Position numbers and translations under genes: made by a program
Shown here: piece after piece, positions 26,739 to 34,375 of the stretch
Numbering within the stretch: position 1 is the first letter of the stretch
Layout of the letters: every line of letters begins with the position of its first letter
Notes under the pieces: generated by a model
The model's database searches: none
Told to the model about the DNA's origin: nothing
The model's input: the letters and a program-made list of their open reading frames with translations, nothing else
NCBI RefSeq assembly: GCF_014696065.1
Contig: NZ_JACJPL010000031.1
Span: forward strand, 62,001 to 126,000
Length of the DNA: 64,000 nt
From: Leptolyngbya sp. FACHB-261
GTDB lineage: Bacteria > Cyanobacteriota > Cyanobacteriia > FACHB-261
Direction of reading: 5' to 3'

Positions 26739-27221
26739 CTAGAAGCTCCGACCGGAGCTGGGATAGCTCAACCGGTTTTGGGGTGAGCGAGGGTGCAAAG
26801 CATTAGGCTTAAACCATTGCTGTAGACGCAGCATGAGCCGCTTTAGCTTACCGACCCGCTGCCGACGTCGCGGTGCTAATGGAGAGTCCCGTATCTGGCT
26901 CAACAAGCGTCGCTGAATTCTGTGAATGCGTCCGTTCAGACGTAAGTAAGTCGGGAGATCGCCACAGGTGAGTGCAGCACTGCGTTGCGCTTGCAACCTT
27001 GCTAAACGCTGCACCAGAAGTGACCACCCTTTGCCATCTATAGGCACAGCGCCAGGAATGAGCGGTACAGTCACCAGCGCTGTAGTCAGAGGAGACTGCT
27101 CCTGAAGGGCCAAGAGTGAAGAACTCGTAGCAGTAGTGGGAGATAGAGATTGCAAGACCGGTAGCCTAGGCAGAGAGGGCCTAGCAGCATTTGCCCTGGC
27201 TCTTGAAATGGCATAAAGCAT
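26739..27221 (-). CDS. Unknown basic protein, first gene of a LexA-box operon
   Basis: About 160 aa, not recognised. ATG 27221 has GAGGG about 7 nt upstream; a GTG at 27269 would add 16 residues. The N-terminal half is Ser/Pro/Leu-rich and probably disordered. The C-terminal half is helical and strongly basic (LVQRLARLQAQRSAAL, LRLNGRIHRIQRRLLSQI, RRRQRVGKLKRLMLRLQQWF), consistent with nucleic-acid binding. It is followed 66 bp later by the RecA-fold ATPase gene and preceded by a LexA-type operator 150 bp upstream. Confidence 0.6.
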   Translation of the reverse strand: MLYAISRARANAARPSLPRLPVLQSLSPTTATSSSLLALQEQSPLTTALVTVPLIPGAVPIDGKGWSLLVQRLARLQAQRSAALTCGDLPTYLRLNGRIHRIQRRLLSQIRDSPLAPRRRQRVGKLKRLMLRLQQWFKPNALHPRSPQNRLSYPSSGRSF

Positions 27222-27370
27222 TGAGCATCCCTCTACTGGTAGCGTCTCAAACAAAATCTCGAACAGCACCTCTCGAACAGCAGCTCATTTCTGTGCACCC
27301 AGAGCTCTGTGGACCTAATACCTATGGGAAGCTAGAGCAAACAAAATCTCGGTTCGAGCAAAGACCTTGT

Positions 27371-27386
27371 TAGTACATTTGTACTA
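27371..27386. promoter_or_regulatory. Cyanobacterial LexA (SOS) box
   Basis: The 16-bp perfect palindrome TAGTACATTTGTACTA fits the published cyanobacterial LexA consensus RGTACNNNDGTWCB at every position. It overlaps the -10 element of the predicted minus-strand promoter of the unknown gene plus RecA-fold ATPase operon, as expected for a repressor site. Match to the consensus is from memory of the Anabaena work; no binding data exist here. Confidence 0.75.
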
Positions 27387-27406
27387 TATTTGATAGATTT
27401 TGACAA
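27378..27406 (-). promoter_or_regulatory. Predicted sigma70-type promoter of the RecA-fold ATPase operon
   Basis: On the minus strand TTGTCA (27401-27406) and TACAAA (27378-27383) are separated by 17 bp. The -10 is inside the LexA palindrome. Transcription would begin near 27370, giving a leader of about 150 nt before the ATG at 27221. Confidence 0.55.
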
Positions 27407-27414
27407 GTCACGAT

Positions 27415-27438
27415 AAAAAAACCACCCGGTTGGGTGGT
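27415..27438 (-). terminator. Rho-independent terminator after the RodZ-like gene
   Basis: On the minus strand a 7-bp stem ACCACCC/GGGTGGT with a 4-nt loop is followed by a run of six or more T. It lies about 50 bp past the stop of the RodZ-like gene and just before the LexA-controlled promoter. Confidence 0.85.
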
Positions 27439-27489
27439 CAGTGAGGAGGACAAACTTAGACGGATAAGCTCAGGCAGATGAGAGCCTAT

Positions 27490-28374
27490 CTAGCCTAGGC
27501 GCAAGCGCTCTGGAGTAGAAGATTGAATAACCTCCGGTGCTGTAACACCCATAGCAGAAGGCTCTGAAGTATCTGGAGCCATGCTGGGTTGAGCAGGCAA
27601 CTGTTGTTGATGGCTGCCGTTATCGGAATTGGGTGTTGCTTCAATTTGGGCAAAATAGGGCACGCTCCCCAAGGCACCCACGGTCACAGCTACACAACAG
27701 GCGTAGGCATAGATCGAATAGTCAGCTTGAACCGATGGGTGGTGCCAGGAGGGAACAACGTTATAGACCGGGTCAGAATCGGGAATTTGTGCGGACAGCA
27801 TATTGCCGTCTAAGCCCAATAAAGGAGCGATCCGACGGATGAAGCCGCGCACATAGACAACTTCTGGTAGCTTTTCCACTTGTCCTGTTTCTAGCGACTC
27901 AAGGTGATAGAGGGGCACTAGCGTACGACTGTGTACCATCATCAAAGACAGCCCTTGAGCCAAACGGGCTTCGCGGAGCTGCTCACCTAGACGGCGCAGG
28001 GCCTCACTCTGGGTGGCTTGAATAGCTTCCCGGCTTTGATTGCGGCGGAGGCGAGGTTGTTGTGGGGGCTGAGGTTGAGGCTTAGCCTGAGCGGGTTTGG
28101 ATCTAACTTTGACTTTAGACATGGCATTAGACATGGGAGCGTGGGCCTGGGCCTGCGCCAGTCCTCGGTGAAAGCCTAACTGAGCAGAGGTTAGAGCGAC
28201 CTGTTCGAGCAACTCCTTGACTTCGGTGGTGGCACTGCCCAGTTGGGCCTGCAATTGCGTGACCGTTTGCTGGAAAACATCGGTCTGACAAACTTCATTA
28301 CAGGCCAATTCCAGCGAGGTTGTGTAGCCTCGCCCGAGGGAATGACTGGCAGACTCCAGACCCTGTGAGCGCAT
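27490..28374 (-). CDS. RodZ-like HTH membrane protein
   Basis: A 294-aa protein. A Cro/C1-like helix-turn-helix (LRRLGEQLREARLAQGLSL, LYHLESLETGQVEKLPE, YVRGFIRRIAPLLGLD) covers about residues 125-190, matching the HTH_25 domain of RodZ-type proteins. A single hydrophobic segment (YAYACCVAVTVGALGSVPYF) follows at about 220-240, then a short Pro/Ser-rich tail. RodZ links the membrane to MreB in rod-shaped bacteria; cyanobacterial relatives are less studied. The first 100 residues, Gln/Ala-rich with a coiled-coil look, are not part of usual RodZ. The true start could be the internal Met near residues 81-85. Confidence 0.7.
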   Translation of the reverse strand: MRSQGLESASHSLGRGYTTSLELACNEVCQTDVFQQTVTQLQAQLGSATTEVKELLEQVALTSAQLGFHRGLAQAQAHAPMSNAMSKVKVRSKPAQAKPQPQPPQQPRLRRNQSREAIQATQSEALRRLGEQLREARLAQGLSLMMVHSRTLVPLYHLESLETGQVEKLPEVVYVRGFIRRIAPLLGLDGNMLSAQIPDSDPVYNVVPSWHHPSVQADYSIYAYACCVAVTVGALGSVPYFAQIEATPNSDNGSHQQQLPAQPSMAPDTSEPSAMGVTAPEVIQSSTPERLRLG

Positions 28375-28515
28375 GTTCTTAAATCTCCATCACGAATATA
28401 GAAGCACGAATGCAAAGGCGAGCTAGGGCGCAGCCATCAAGGATATGGCCCAAGCAATGCCTGATCATTCAGGTAATTTGCGTCGCATCCGTATAGTTGA
28501 TTGAGAAATTCGAGC

Positions 28516-28962
28516 TCAGGCTTGCCCTTGCTGATCCAGACGAGGACGGACTCTGTAGTAGCGATAGCGCAAGTAATCTCGCAAAATCTGGCTATGATCA
28601 AAGCAGAGCTTGCTGGGAAGCTGCCAAGGTTCAAAGACTGCTAGGCTTTTAGCATCATCTGCTGCCTGAGGTTCGCCTACCGCAGTCGCCAGAAAAACAA
28701 CACTGATTGTATGTTGGCGAGGATCCCTCTCCGGCGCGGAGTAGACTTGAAACTGTTCCAACAGCTCCACCACGAGTGAGGTTTCCTCAAGAGCCTCGCG
28801 TCGAGCTGCTGCTTCTACGCTTTCACCGTAGTCTATAAAGCCACCAGGTATTGCCCAACCCAGTGGTTCATGTCGACGCTCGATTAGCACGAGTGGCCGA
28901 TGAGGTCGGTCGATCAGCTCAATGATGATATCTACAGTTGGAGCAGGGTTACGATAAGTCAC
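28516..28962 (-). CDS. NUDIX hydrolase
   Basis: A 148-aa Nudix protein. The Nudix box [20 protein letters not shown] keeps the metal-binding REAxEE glutamates, but the Gly normally following (EExG) is Ser (EETS). It starts [20 protein letters not shown] and has a [12 protein letters not shown] strand-loop as in ADP-ribose or dNTP pyrophosphatases. The substrate cannot be assigned. It appears monocistronic. Confidence 0.85.
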   Translation of the reverse strand: MTYRNPAPTVDIIIELIDRPHRPLVLIERRHEPLGWAIPGGFIDYGESVEAAARREALEETSLVVELLEQFQVYSAPERDPRQHTISVVFLATAVGEPQAADDAKSLAVFEPWQLPSKLCFDHSQILRDYLRYRYYRVRPRLDQQGQA

Positions 28963-29536
28963 AGGACGAAAGTTAGTCTACAGAGGGCAAATACGCCAGT
29001 CAGTATAATCTTTACGCTTAATCTTGCATGAACTGAGCGAAAAGGATCATATTCTGACCCAATTGGATGATGTCCTTATCCTGATATTGCCTCTATAGAT
29101 TAGAAAAGTTGCTTAAGAGCAACGAGGGGGGAATGAAAAACTACGATCAAACCTATAGGCAATTGGAGTGTAGTGGCTGGTTCTAGTACTTCTTCAGGAT
29201 GAGTCGGAACAAAACAGTTACCCCAGCAGTCGCTGCCCCTTCAGGCAAGACTGTAAATTGCAGGACTCAGAGCCCAGGCTGTAGAGCAGGGCAAATCAGT
29301 ACCAGTGGCTGATTGAAGTCCAGACATCATAACAGTGTCTGTTCTATTTCTACCGAAGACCTGGTATAAAACCTTCAACTAGGCACCAGATGCCTAGAGA
29401 CCAAGCAGAAAATGCCTAGAGACTGCCTCAGGAAAACCGTATCTTAGGGTTTACTATGATAAAATCCTGGTTATAGGTAGTGAACAGCTCTCTTAAATTT
29501 GAGTGAACAGGAAATATTGAAGATAAGCCGGAGTCT
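28963..29536. other. Intergenic region (574 bp)
   Basis: No clear gene. GTTGCTTAAGAGCAAC (29109-29124) is a hairpin, followed by the strong ribosome site AGGGGGG and a 17-codon frame from ATG 29133 (MKNYDQTYRQLECSGWF). ATGCCTAGAGAC occurs twice (about 29390 and 29412). The rest is AT-richer than its surroundings. Confidence 0.45.
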
Positions 29537-30220
29537 ATGATTTGGAGCGTCCGTAAGAAGGATTCTGTCGATACTAGTAAATCTCGTCCTCATGCGGACT
29601 ATAAGCGGCGCAGAGAGGATAGAATTTCCGAAATCAAGAAAGAATATCGTACCCGGTTAGGAGAAGTCCTCCGTCAGATTGAGGCTGAGCAGAAGTCAAT
29701 TGAGCAGATCGAAAACTTTCGGGCTGACCTTGAATTAGAGGAGCAGTACCGCAGTTTAGTAGAGAACGAGCTAAAAATTAAGCGGCGGCTCTCTCAACTG
29801 CATGAAGAAGTTGTTGAAATCGTCAACATCGAGATGCCTCCCATACCGCTTGAGCGAACATCTGAACCGACAACGACAGAGCCTCGCTCTGGGCCAGTTC
29901 GAGGTGTGCCTAATCTCAACTACCACCGAGACTTGGCGGCCAAGATCCGCAAAGCGCTAACAGAGGCTACGGTGGTTTCGGAGGCATTCGCGCAAGCGAT
30001 TCCTTTATGGGAAAACCGAGTCGATCTCAAGCGTCTGAAGCGCCGTCCATCTGGACAGTCTGAGTTTGAGGCTTTGGCTCAGGAATTGGCCAATGCCCTT
30101 AACCGTTTGGAGTCCGACCGTAAGCGCAAGTTTGAAATCCGAGGTACAGCGGAAGGCTTCGTCAGCTTCATCTATGATCGAGCTAATGATCAGCAGGCTC
30201 GAGTGGGTAGTCCAGCCTAA
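29537..30220 (+). CDS. Coiled-coil protein of unknown function
   Basis: A 227-aa soluble, charged protein. Residues about 20-95 form a predicted coiled coil (RISEIKKEYRTRLGEVLRQI, IEAEQKSIEQIENFRADLEL). A Pro/Thr-rich linker (PPIPLERTSEPTTTEPRSGP) leads to a helical C-terminal part (AAKIRKALTEATVVSEAFAQ). No signal peptide, membrane helix or known domain. CCGGAG lies upstream of the ATG. Probably monocistronic; it may be lineage-specific. Confidence 0.65.
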   Translation: MIWSVRKKDSVDTSKSRPHADYKRRREDRISEIKKEYRTRLGEVLRQIEAEQKSIEQIENFRADLELEEQYRSLVENELKIKRRLSQLHEEVVEIVNIEMPPIPLERTSEPTTTEPRSGPVRGVPNLNYHRDLAAKIRKALTEATVVSEAFAQAIPLWENRVDLKRLKRRPSGQSEFEALAQELANALNRLESDRKRKFEIRGTAEGFVSFIYDRANDQQARVGSPA

Positions 30221-30326
30221 GAGAGGCTCTCTCTAGTGGCCTACGGGAGGAGTAAAATCTGTCTCGGAAAGTCAGTTTCTAATTTGCGCCTTTCTTTGCT
30301 AAGCTGAGATGCGTCATACACTGAAC

Positions 30327-30342
30327 ACCTTCTTAAGAAGGT
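30327..30342. repeat. 16-bp perfect palindrome before tRNA-Val
   Basis: ACCTTCTTAAGAAGGT is a perfect palindrome 23 bp before the tRNA-Val gene. It could be a terminator stem for the upstream coiled-coil gene or an operator; no T run follows. Confidence 0.4.
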
Positions 30343-30364
30343 TGTAAGAGTCAGTGTTGGCCAT

Positions 30365-30436
<72 letters not shown>

Positions 30437-30443
30437 TCTATGA

Positions 30444-30482
30444 AGCCCGATAATTTGGCCGTTCTGGTCAAGCTATCGGGCT
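30444..30482 (+). terminator. Hairpin after tRNA-Val
   Basis: AGCCCGATA pairs with TATCGGGCT around a 21-nt loop, starting 8 nt after the tRNA. A weak U-rich stretch follows (CTTCTTCT). Confidence 0.65.
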
Positions 30483-30559
30483 ACTAAATATCTTCTTCTA
30501 GACAAGGACAGCACACAGAAGCTGGGAAATTAACCCATTTGTTCCTTATATGCCAACAA

Positions 30560-30593
30560 AGAGGGGAGCTGATTGAATAATCAGCTCCCCTCT
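30560..30593 (-). terminator. Terminator after tRNA-His
   Basis: A perfect 15-bp stem (AGAGGGGAGCTGATT and complement) with loop of four lies downstream of tRNA-His on the minus strand, followed by TTTGTTG. It may also stop transcription from the other side. Confidence 0.75.
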
Positions 30594-30619
30594 TCCTATT
30601 AGCGATTTAACGCTTAGAG

Positions 30620-30693
30620 GGCGAGCGAGGGGACTTGAACCCCCGAATGGTGGAACCACAATCCACTGCCTTAACCACTTGGCTACGCCCGCC
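30620..30693 (-). tRNA. tRNA-His(GTG)
   Basis: The minus strand folds as tRNA-His: acceptor GCGGGCG with CGCTCGC (one G-T pair), anticodon stem GTGGA/TCCAC, loop TTGTGGT (anticodon GTG), T arm GGGGG TTCAAGT CCCCT. G-1 is encoded (30693) opposite C73 (30620), the histidine identity pair. Confidence 0.93.
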
Positions 30694-30874
30694 GCACCTT
30701 ACCCGAGTGACTCAAGAGGTTTCACTTGGAATAAGCGCTTGAAAAATCAGTCAACAGAAGACTGAGTTATCAAGACATTTCTGATACTAACACGGTATGA
30801 GCGCACTTGGTCAGCAGACTTGATGCAGTTATTTGAGTGCCCAGCCGCTAGACCAGGCCATCCCTACCTCAGGC

Positions 30875-32500
30875 TTAGGAAGCCTCAGCTTTAGGGGTTG
30901 GTTCAGCCTGAGGGGGCTGCCAATCGTCACCAACCCGAATTGTTACATCCGACTCGATATCGCCCGTGGACTGAACGCTCACCTTACCTAAACCCAAAAC
31001 CTTGCGGATTGCCTCGGCGCCTTGAACATCACCACGCTGGGCCAAAACCTCCGTTTCAGACTGTGCCTCAGGCCAATCAGGGGCAACTGAGACATTGTAA
31101 AACCCTTGCGAAGCCAGGTAATCAGCCAAGCTACGGGCAGCCTGAGGAGCTTTACTGGCGCTCTGAATGGCAATGCGCAACTCTTGAGGACGAACTTCTG
31201 ATTGGTCGCTGCCTGGTTCTACCTCAAAAAACTGTTTTACAACCCGGTCTCGAGCTGCTTCGTCCAGCAGCCAATAACTGGCTCCATAGGTTGCAGGAGA
31301 GCCAAACTCACCAGGCAGCATAACCATATTGATCTGTTCTGACTTTAGGGCAATGCCAAAGTAAGCCAGAGATAGCAACTCTTGAGCACTGAGATTGGTA
31401 TCGAGATACTTCGGCATCAACGAGAGTACCTGCGGAATACGGGCCAGCGTCGTTGGATCCGTTAACTTGGCACTCAGCGCTTTCAGTAGAACTTGCTGCC
31501 GTTGCACCCGACCAATATCGCCGTAGTCGTCCTGGCGGAAGCGGGCGAAGTGCATGGCCTGAGTCCCGTTCAGAGTCTGCCAACCCGGTTGCAGATCAAT
31601 ATTGAGCTTCTGGGTTTGATCCACATAGCGCATGCGCTTGGGGACATATACTCGTACCCCACCCAGGAGATCTACTAAGTCTACTAAAGCGCTAGTATCC
31701 AAACGCAAGTAGCGGTCAATCTGAACTCCGTTCAGGGTTTCACTAACCGTCTGCGCAGCTAGGGTAGGACCACCGGCCGCATTAGCCGAGTTAATCTTGC
31801 TAATACCGACCCCTGGGATATCGACCCTGGTATCGCGTGGAATTGACAGAAGATTAAGAACTGGCACACCTTTAGCGCTGGCATCAGGATTGGCTGGATC
31901 CAAACTCCCAGCTGGGTCAAAACGCAAGAGCAGCATCGTATCGCTGCGCCCGTTAAAAACCTCCTTAGAGCCAGCAGGTGCATCTGGGACTCGGTCAATG
32001 CCCATAACGAGCACAGTGACTGGACGCGACAGCTGGTAGCGGAAGCTGTTGCGTAGAAAATCTAAGGGGGATTGCGACCGCTGCTCCGGAGCACTCCAGG
32101 GCAGACCGCCTAATGGTTTAACCACCGCTAACAAAGTCCCAGCTCCAACCGAGAGCAGGGCAACCACACTCAGTAACAGCTTCCAATGCCACCAGTCAAG
32201 TAAGCGAGGCTTGGAGCTTGCAACCGACTGCGGCGGCTCAATTAATAAGGTTGGTATAGGCGTAGATATAGGCTCTGGAGCTGCGCTGGCTACAACAGCC
32301 TGTTCAACGGGTTCATTCTGTTCAACGACTGAAGGCTTAGACTTTACAGCTACCTCGGGGGCGGCCACAATCGTGTCTGACTCTGGAGCAAACCGTTCAC
32401 ACTGGGGAGGGGGCTGGTCGGACGCGAGTGGAGTGACGGTTGGCTCTGTTTGCGAAGCACTTTCAGTCGTGGAAATCTGCGAACTACCCAACTGTGTCAC
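30875..32500 (-). CDS. LytR-CpsA-Psr (LCP) family ligase with LytR_C domain
   Basis: A 541-aa envelope protein. A Pro/Thr/Ser-rich cytoplasmic N-terminus of about 105 residues precedes one TM helix (LLLSVVALLSVGAGTLLAVV). The LCP domain has VLVMGIDRVPD, GRSDTMLLLRFDP, LLSIPRDTRVDIPG and HFARFRQDDYGDIGRVQRQQ, including the Asp and Arg residues that hold the polyprenyl pyrophosphate. The C-terminal 100 residues are a LytR_C domain (LRIAIQSASKAPQAARSLAD). LCP enzymes transfer lipid-linked glycans to peptidoglycan or other acceptors. The start is odd: GTG 32500 directly abuts an AGAGGA site, whereas a TTG three codons later is ideally spaced. Confidence 0.88.
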   Translation of the reverse strand: MTQLGSSQISTTESASQTEPTVTPLASDQPPPQCERFAPESDTIVAAPEVAVKSKPSVVEQNEPVEQAVVASAAPEPISTPIPTLLIEPPQSVASSKPRLLDWWHWKLLLSVVALLSVGAGTLLAVVKPLGGLPWSAPEQRSQSPLDFLRNSFRYQLSRPVTVLVMGIDRVPDAPAGSKEVFNGRSDTMLLLRFDPAGSLDPANPDASAKGVPVLNLLSIPRDTRVDIPGVGISKINSANAAGGPTLAAQTVSETLNGVQIDRYLRLDTSALVDLVDLLGGVRVYVPKRMRYVDQTQKLNIDLQPGWQTLNGTQAMHFARFRQDDYGDIGRVQRQQVLLKALSAKLTDPTTLARIPQVLSLMPKYLDTNLSAQELLSLAYFGIALKSEQINMVMLPGEFGSPATYGASYWLLDEAARDRVVKQFFEVEPGSDQSEVRPQELRIAIQSASKAPQAARSLADYLASQGFYNVSVAPDWPEAQSETEVLAQRGDVQGAEAIRKVLGLGKVSVQSTGDIESDVTIRVGDDWQPPQAEPTPKAEAS

Positions 32501-32697
32501 TCCTCTGCTGTGTGTGTCCCCAGACCTTTATCGGCAACCTTAAATGGGTCACCGGGCCTTGCGCTTCGCCACAAGGGAATACCTGTATCCAGAACTACTA
32601 ACACTCCGTTTAAGTCTGCGGCGTAAGTAGTCCTATCTCCGGACACAAATGTATCATTCTGTATACTGAGCACAGACGATTATAGCCCGAGGGTTTT

Positions 32698-33645
32698 ATG
32701 CAAGCCGTCATCATTGCTGGGGGAAAAGGCACACGTCTGCGTCCCCTAACCTACGGCTGCCCCAAGCCGATGCTGCCCCTGCTGGGCCAGCCTTTTTTGG
32801 TGTGGATGGTCGAGCGCTGTCGCCAAGCGGGTATCACGGATATCCTGCTGAACGTGCAGTACCAAGCCCATCAAGTCAGTGACTATTTCGGCGATGGCAG
32901 TGCTTACGGTGTACGGATCCGATACGTTGAGGAAGCTGAGCCTTTAGATACTGCGGGTGCAATGAAGCTGGCGGAGCAATACTTCACTGGCGAATCACTG
33001 GTTGTTTTCAACGCTGACATTCTGACCGACTTAGATCTGAACGCCTTGATTCAGTTTCATAAGGCCAGCGGGGCCCAAGCCACCCTGACTTTATCTCGTG
33101 TAGAAGATCCGACGGCCTTTGGCTTAGTCGAGTTAACACCTGAGAATCGTGTTCTAGCCTTCCGCGAAAAACCAACCGCAGAAGAAGCTGCTGCCTTAGG
33201 CATCGACACGATTAATGCCGGAACTTATGTTCTAGAACCCGAGCTCTTTGCACCTTATGCAGTGGGTAAGCCCTTAAGTTTTGAGAAAACTGTCTTTCCA
33301 GAACTGTTGACTGGCAATGGCAAGATGATGGGCTTTGTTTGGGAAGGCTACTGGATGGATTTAGGCACCCCAGCCAAGTTCTATCAAGCTCAACTCGATA
33401 TCCTGACGGGCAACATGCCTTACGCCTTAACGGCTACTGCTCAGGAACGAGCCCCTGGAGTTTGGGTAGCGAATAGCGCCGAAGTTGATCCAGCAGCAAA
33501 ACTCGAAGGTCCCTGCTATGTAGGAGAACAGGCAAAATTGGGTCCCAAAGCACATTTACCCGCAGGTACCTTGATCGGTCCACAATCGTTGATCAATCGG
33601 CCTCTAAACCCCGGGGTTTATGCAGCAGGTACTCTAGCTGTGTAA
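32698..33645 (+). CDS. Nucleotidyltransferase (mannose-1-phosphate guanylyltransferase/glucose-1-phosphate thymidylyltransferase-like)
   Basis: A 315-aa NTP_transferase. The N-terminal signature AGGKGTRLRPLTYGCPKPML is complete and FNADILTDLDL supplies the metal-binding Asp. The C-terminal part (GVWVANSAEVDPAAKLEGPC) is a short left-handed beta-helix start, as in GMP-PP and ADP-glucose-type enzymes. It makes an NDP-sugar for glycan synthesis; the base and sugar are uncertain. GAGGG lies 6 nt before the ATG; TATACT at 32662-32667 is a possible -10. Confidence 0.85.
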   Translation: MQAVIIAGGKGTRLRPLTYGCPKPMLPLLGQPFLVWMVERCRQAGITDILLNVQYQAHQVSDYFGDGSAYGVRIRYVEEAEPLDTAGAMKLAEQYFTGESLVVFNADILTDLDLNALIQFHKASGAQATLTLSRVEDPTAFGLVELTPENRVLAFREKPTAEEAAALGIDTINAGTYVLEPELFAPYAVGKPLSFEKTVFPELLTGNGKMMGFVWEGYWMDLGTPAKFYQAQLDILTGNMPYALTATAQERAPGVWVANSAEVDPAAKLEGPCYVGEQAKLGPKAHLPAGTLIGPQSLINRPLNPGVYAAGTLAV

Positions 33646-33664
33646 GCCGCTGTTGTAAGGGAAA

Positions 33665-33744
33665 GGGTGAAGCCTTTAACTAGCATTTGACCCTCATTTC
33701 TGACGCCAGTTCAACTCGTTCAACTGGTTCCTGATGCTTCACCC
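33665..33744. terminator. Nested hairpin between convergent genes
   Basis: GGGTGAAGC (33665-33673) pairs with GCTTCACCC (33736-33744) and encloses CCAGTT/AACTGG (33706-33711 with 33722-33727). It sits between the nucleotidyltransferase gene and the convergent thioredoxin-like gene. Confidence 0.5.
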
Positions 33745-33783
33745 CCTACCTGCGTTTACTCACTTATCTTGACTCGGGTATAT

Positions 33784-34344
33784 TCACTTGCGCTTGTCGT
33801 CCGGGCGGGCCAACTCGCTATTGAATTCGTTGAAGGCCCGAGGCACTAAAGTCTCGTCCTGAGCATTGCGCTCCGGCAAGCTAAACACCTTGCGCAAAAC
33901 TGCATCAGTCTTCTCGTAAGGGACTTGGCCAACCTCATCAAGGAGGACTTGGCCTTCGCTGCCGATCAACACCGTCTGTGGCAGTTGACCTCGGTAGTAG
34001 TAGCCAGCATCTTGAGGCGTATAACGGCTGTGGTCAGGATCGATGGTGTCTGCGATCAGAGGCATAATGCTAACGGCGCGTCCGTAAAACGCCTGAAGCT
34101 GAGACACAACAATCGAATATTGTTTGCAATCGCGACTGTCGTCGGTATAAAAGACAAGCAGTGCTGGGCGTTGGCGTCGCAAAGATTCCGCGAGTGTCGT
34201 CCTCGGCGGCACCAAAGAGCCATTGCCAGCATAGAGCGGAAAGATGTTGCCATCGAAATGGTCATCAGCCAAGCTTGCCCAGGAAGGGCCAGCCGCCCAG
34301 AAGGTCAGGACAAGACTAAGACACAGAGCAAGCCAAAAGCGCAT
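33784..34344 (-). CDS. Thioredoxin-fold lumenal protein (possible thylakoid PSI accumulation factor)
   Basis: A 186-aa exported protein with a signal peptide (LALCLSLVLTFWAAGPSWAS). The body has PALLVFYTDDSRDCKQYSIV and YYRGQLPQTVLIGSEGQVLL, the pattern of a thioredoxin-like fold, but with a single Cys (DSRDC) instead of CxxC, so it is probably not a classical disulfide reductase. It resembles a cyanobacterial/plastid family annotated as a thylakoid photosystem I accumulation factor; that assignment is from memory and moderate. Location: thylakoid lumen or periplasm. Confidence 0.65.
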   Translation of the reverse strand: MRFWLALCLSLVLTFWAAGPSWASLADDHFDGNIFPLYAGNGSLVPPRTTLAESLRRQRPALLVFYTDDSRDCKQYSIVVSQLQAFYGRAVSIMPLIADTIDPDHSRYTPQDAGYYYRGQLPQTVLIGSEGQVLLDEVGQVPYEKTDAVLRKVFSLPERNAQDETLVPRAFNEFNSELARPDDKRK

Positions 34345-34375
34345 GAGACTGCAAGGGACGGCAATAAAACGCTTC

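Noticed and set aside
32049-32543. 164-aa plus-strand open frame
   Set aside because: Antisense to the LCP gene N-terminal low-complexity region.
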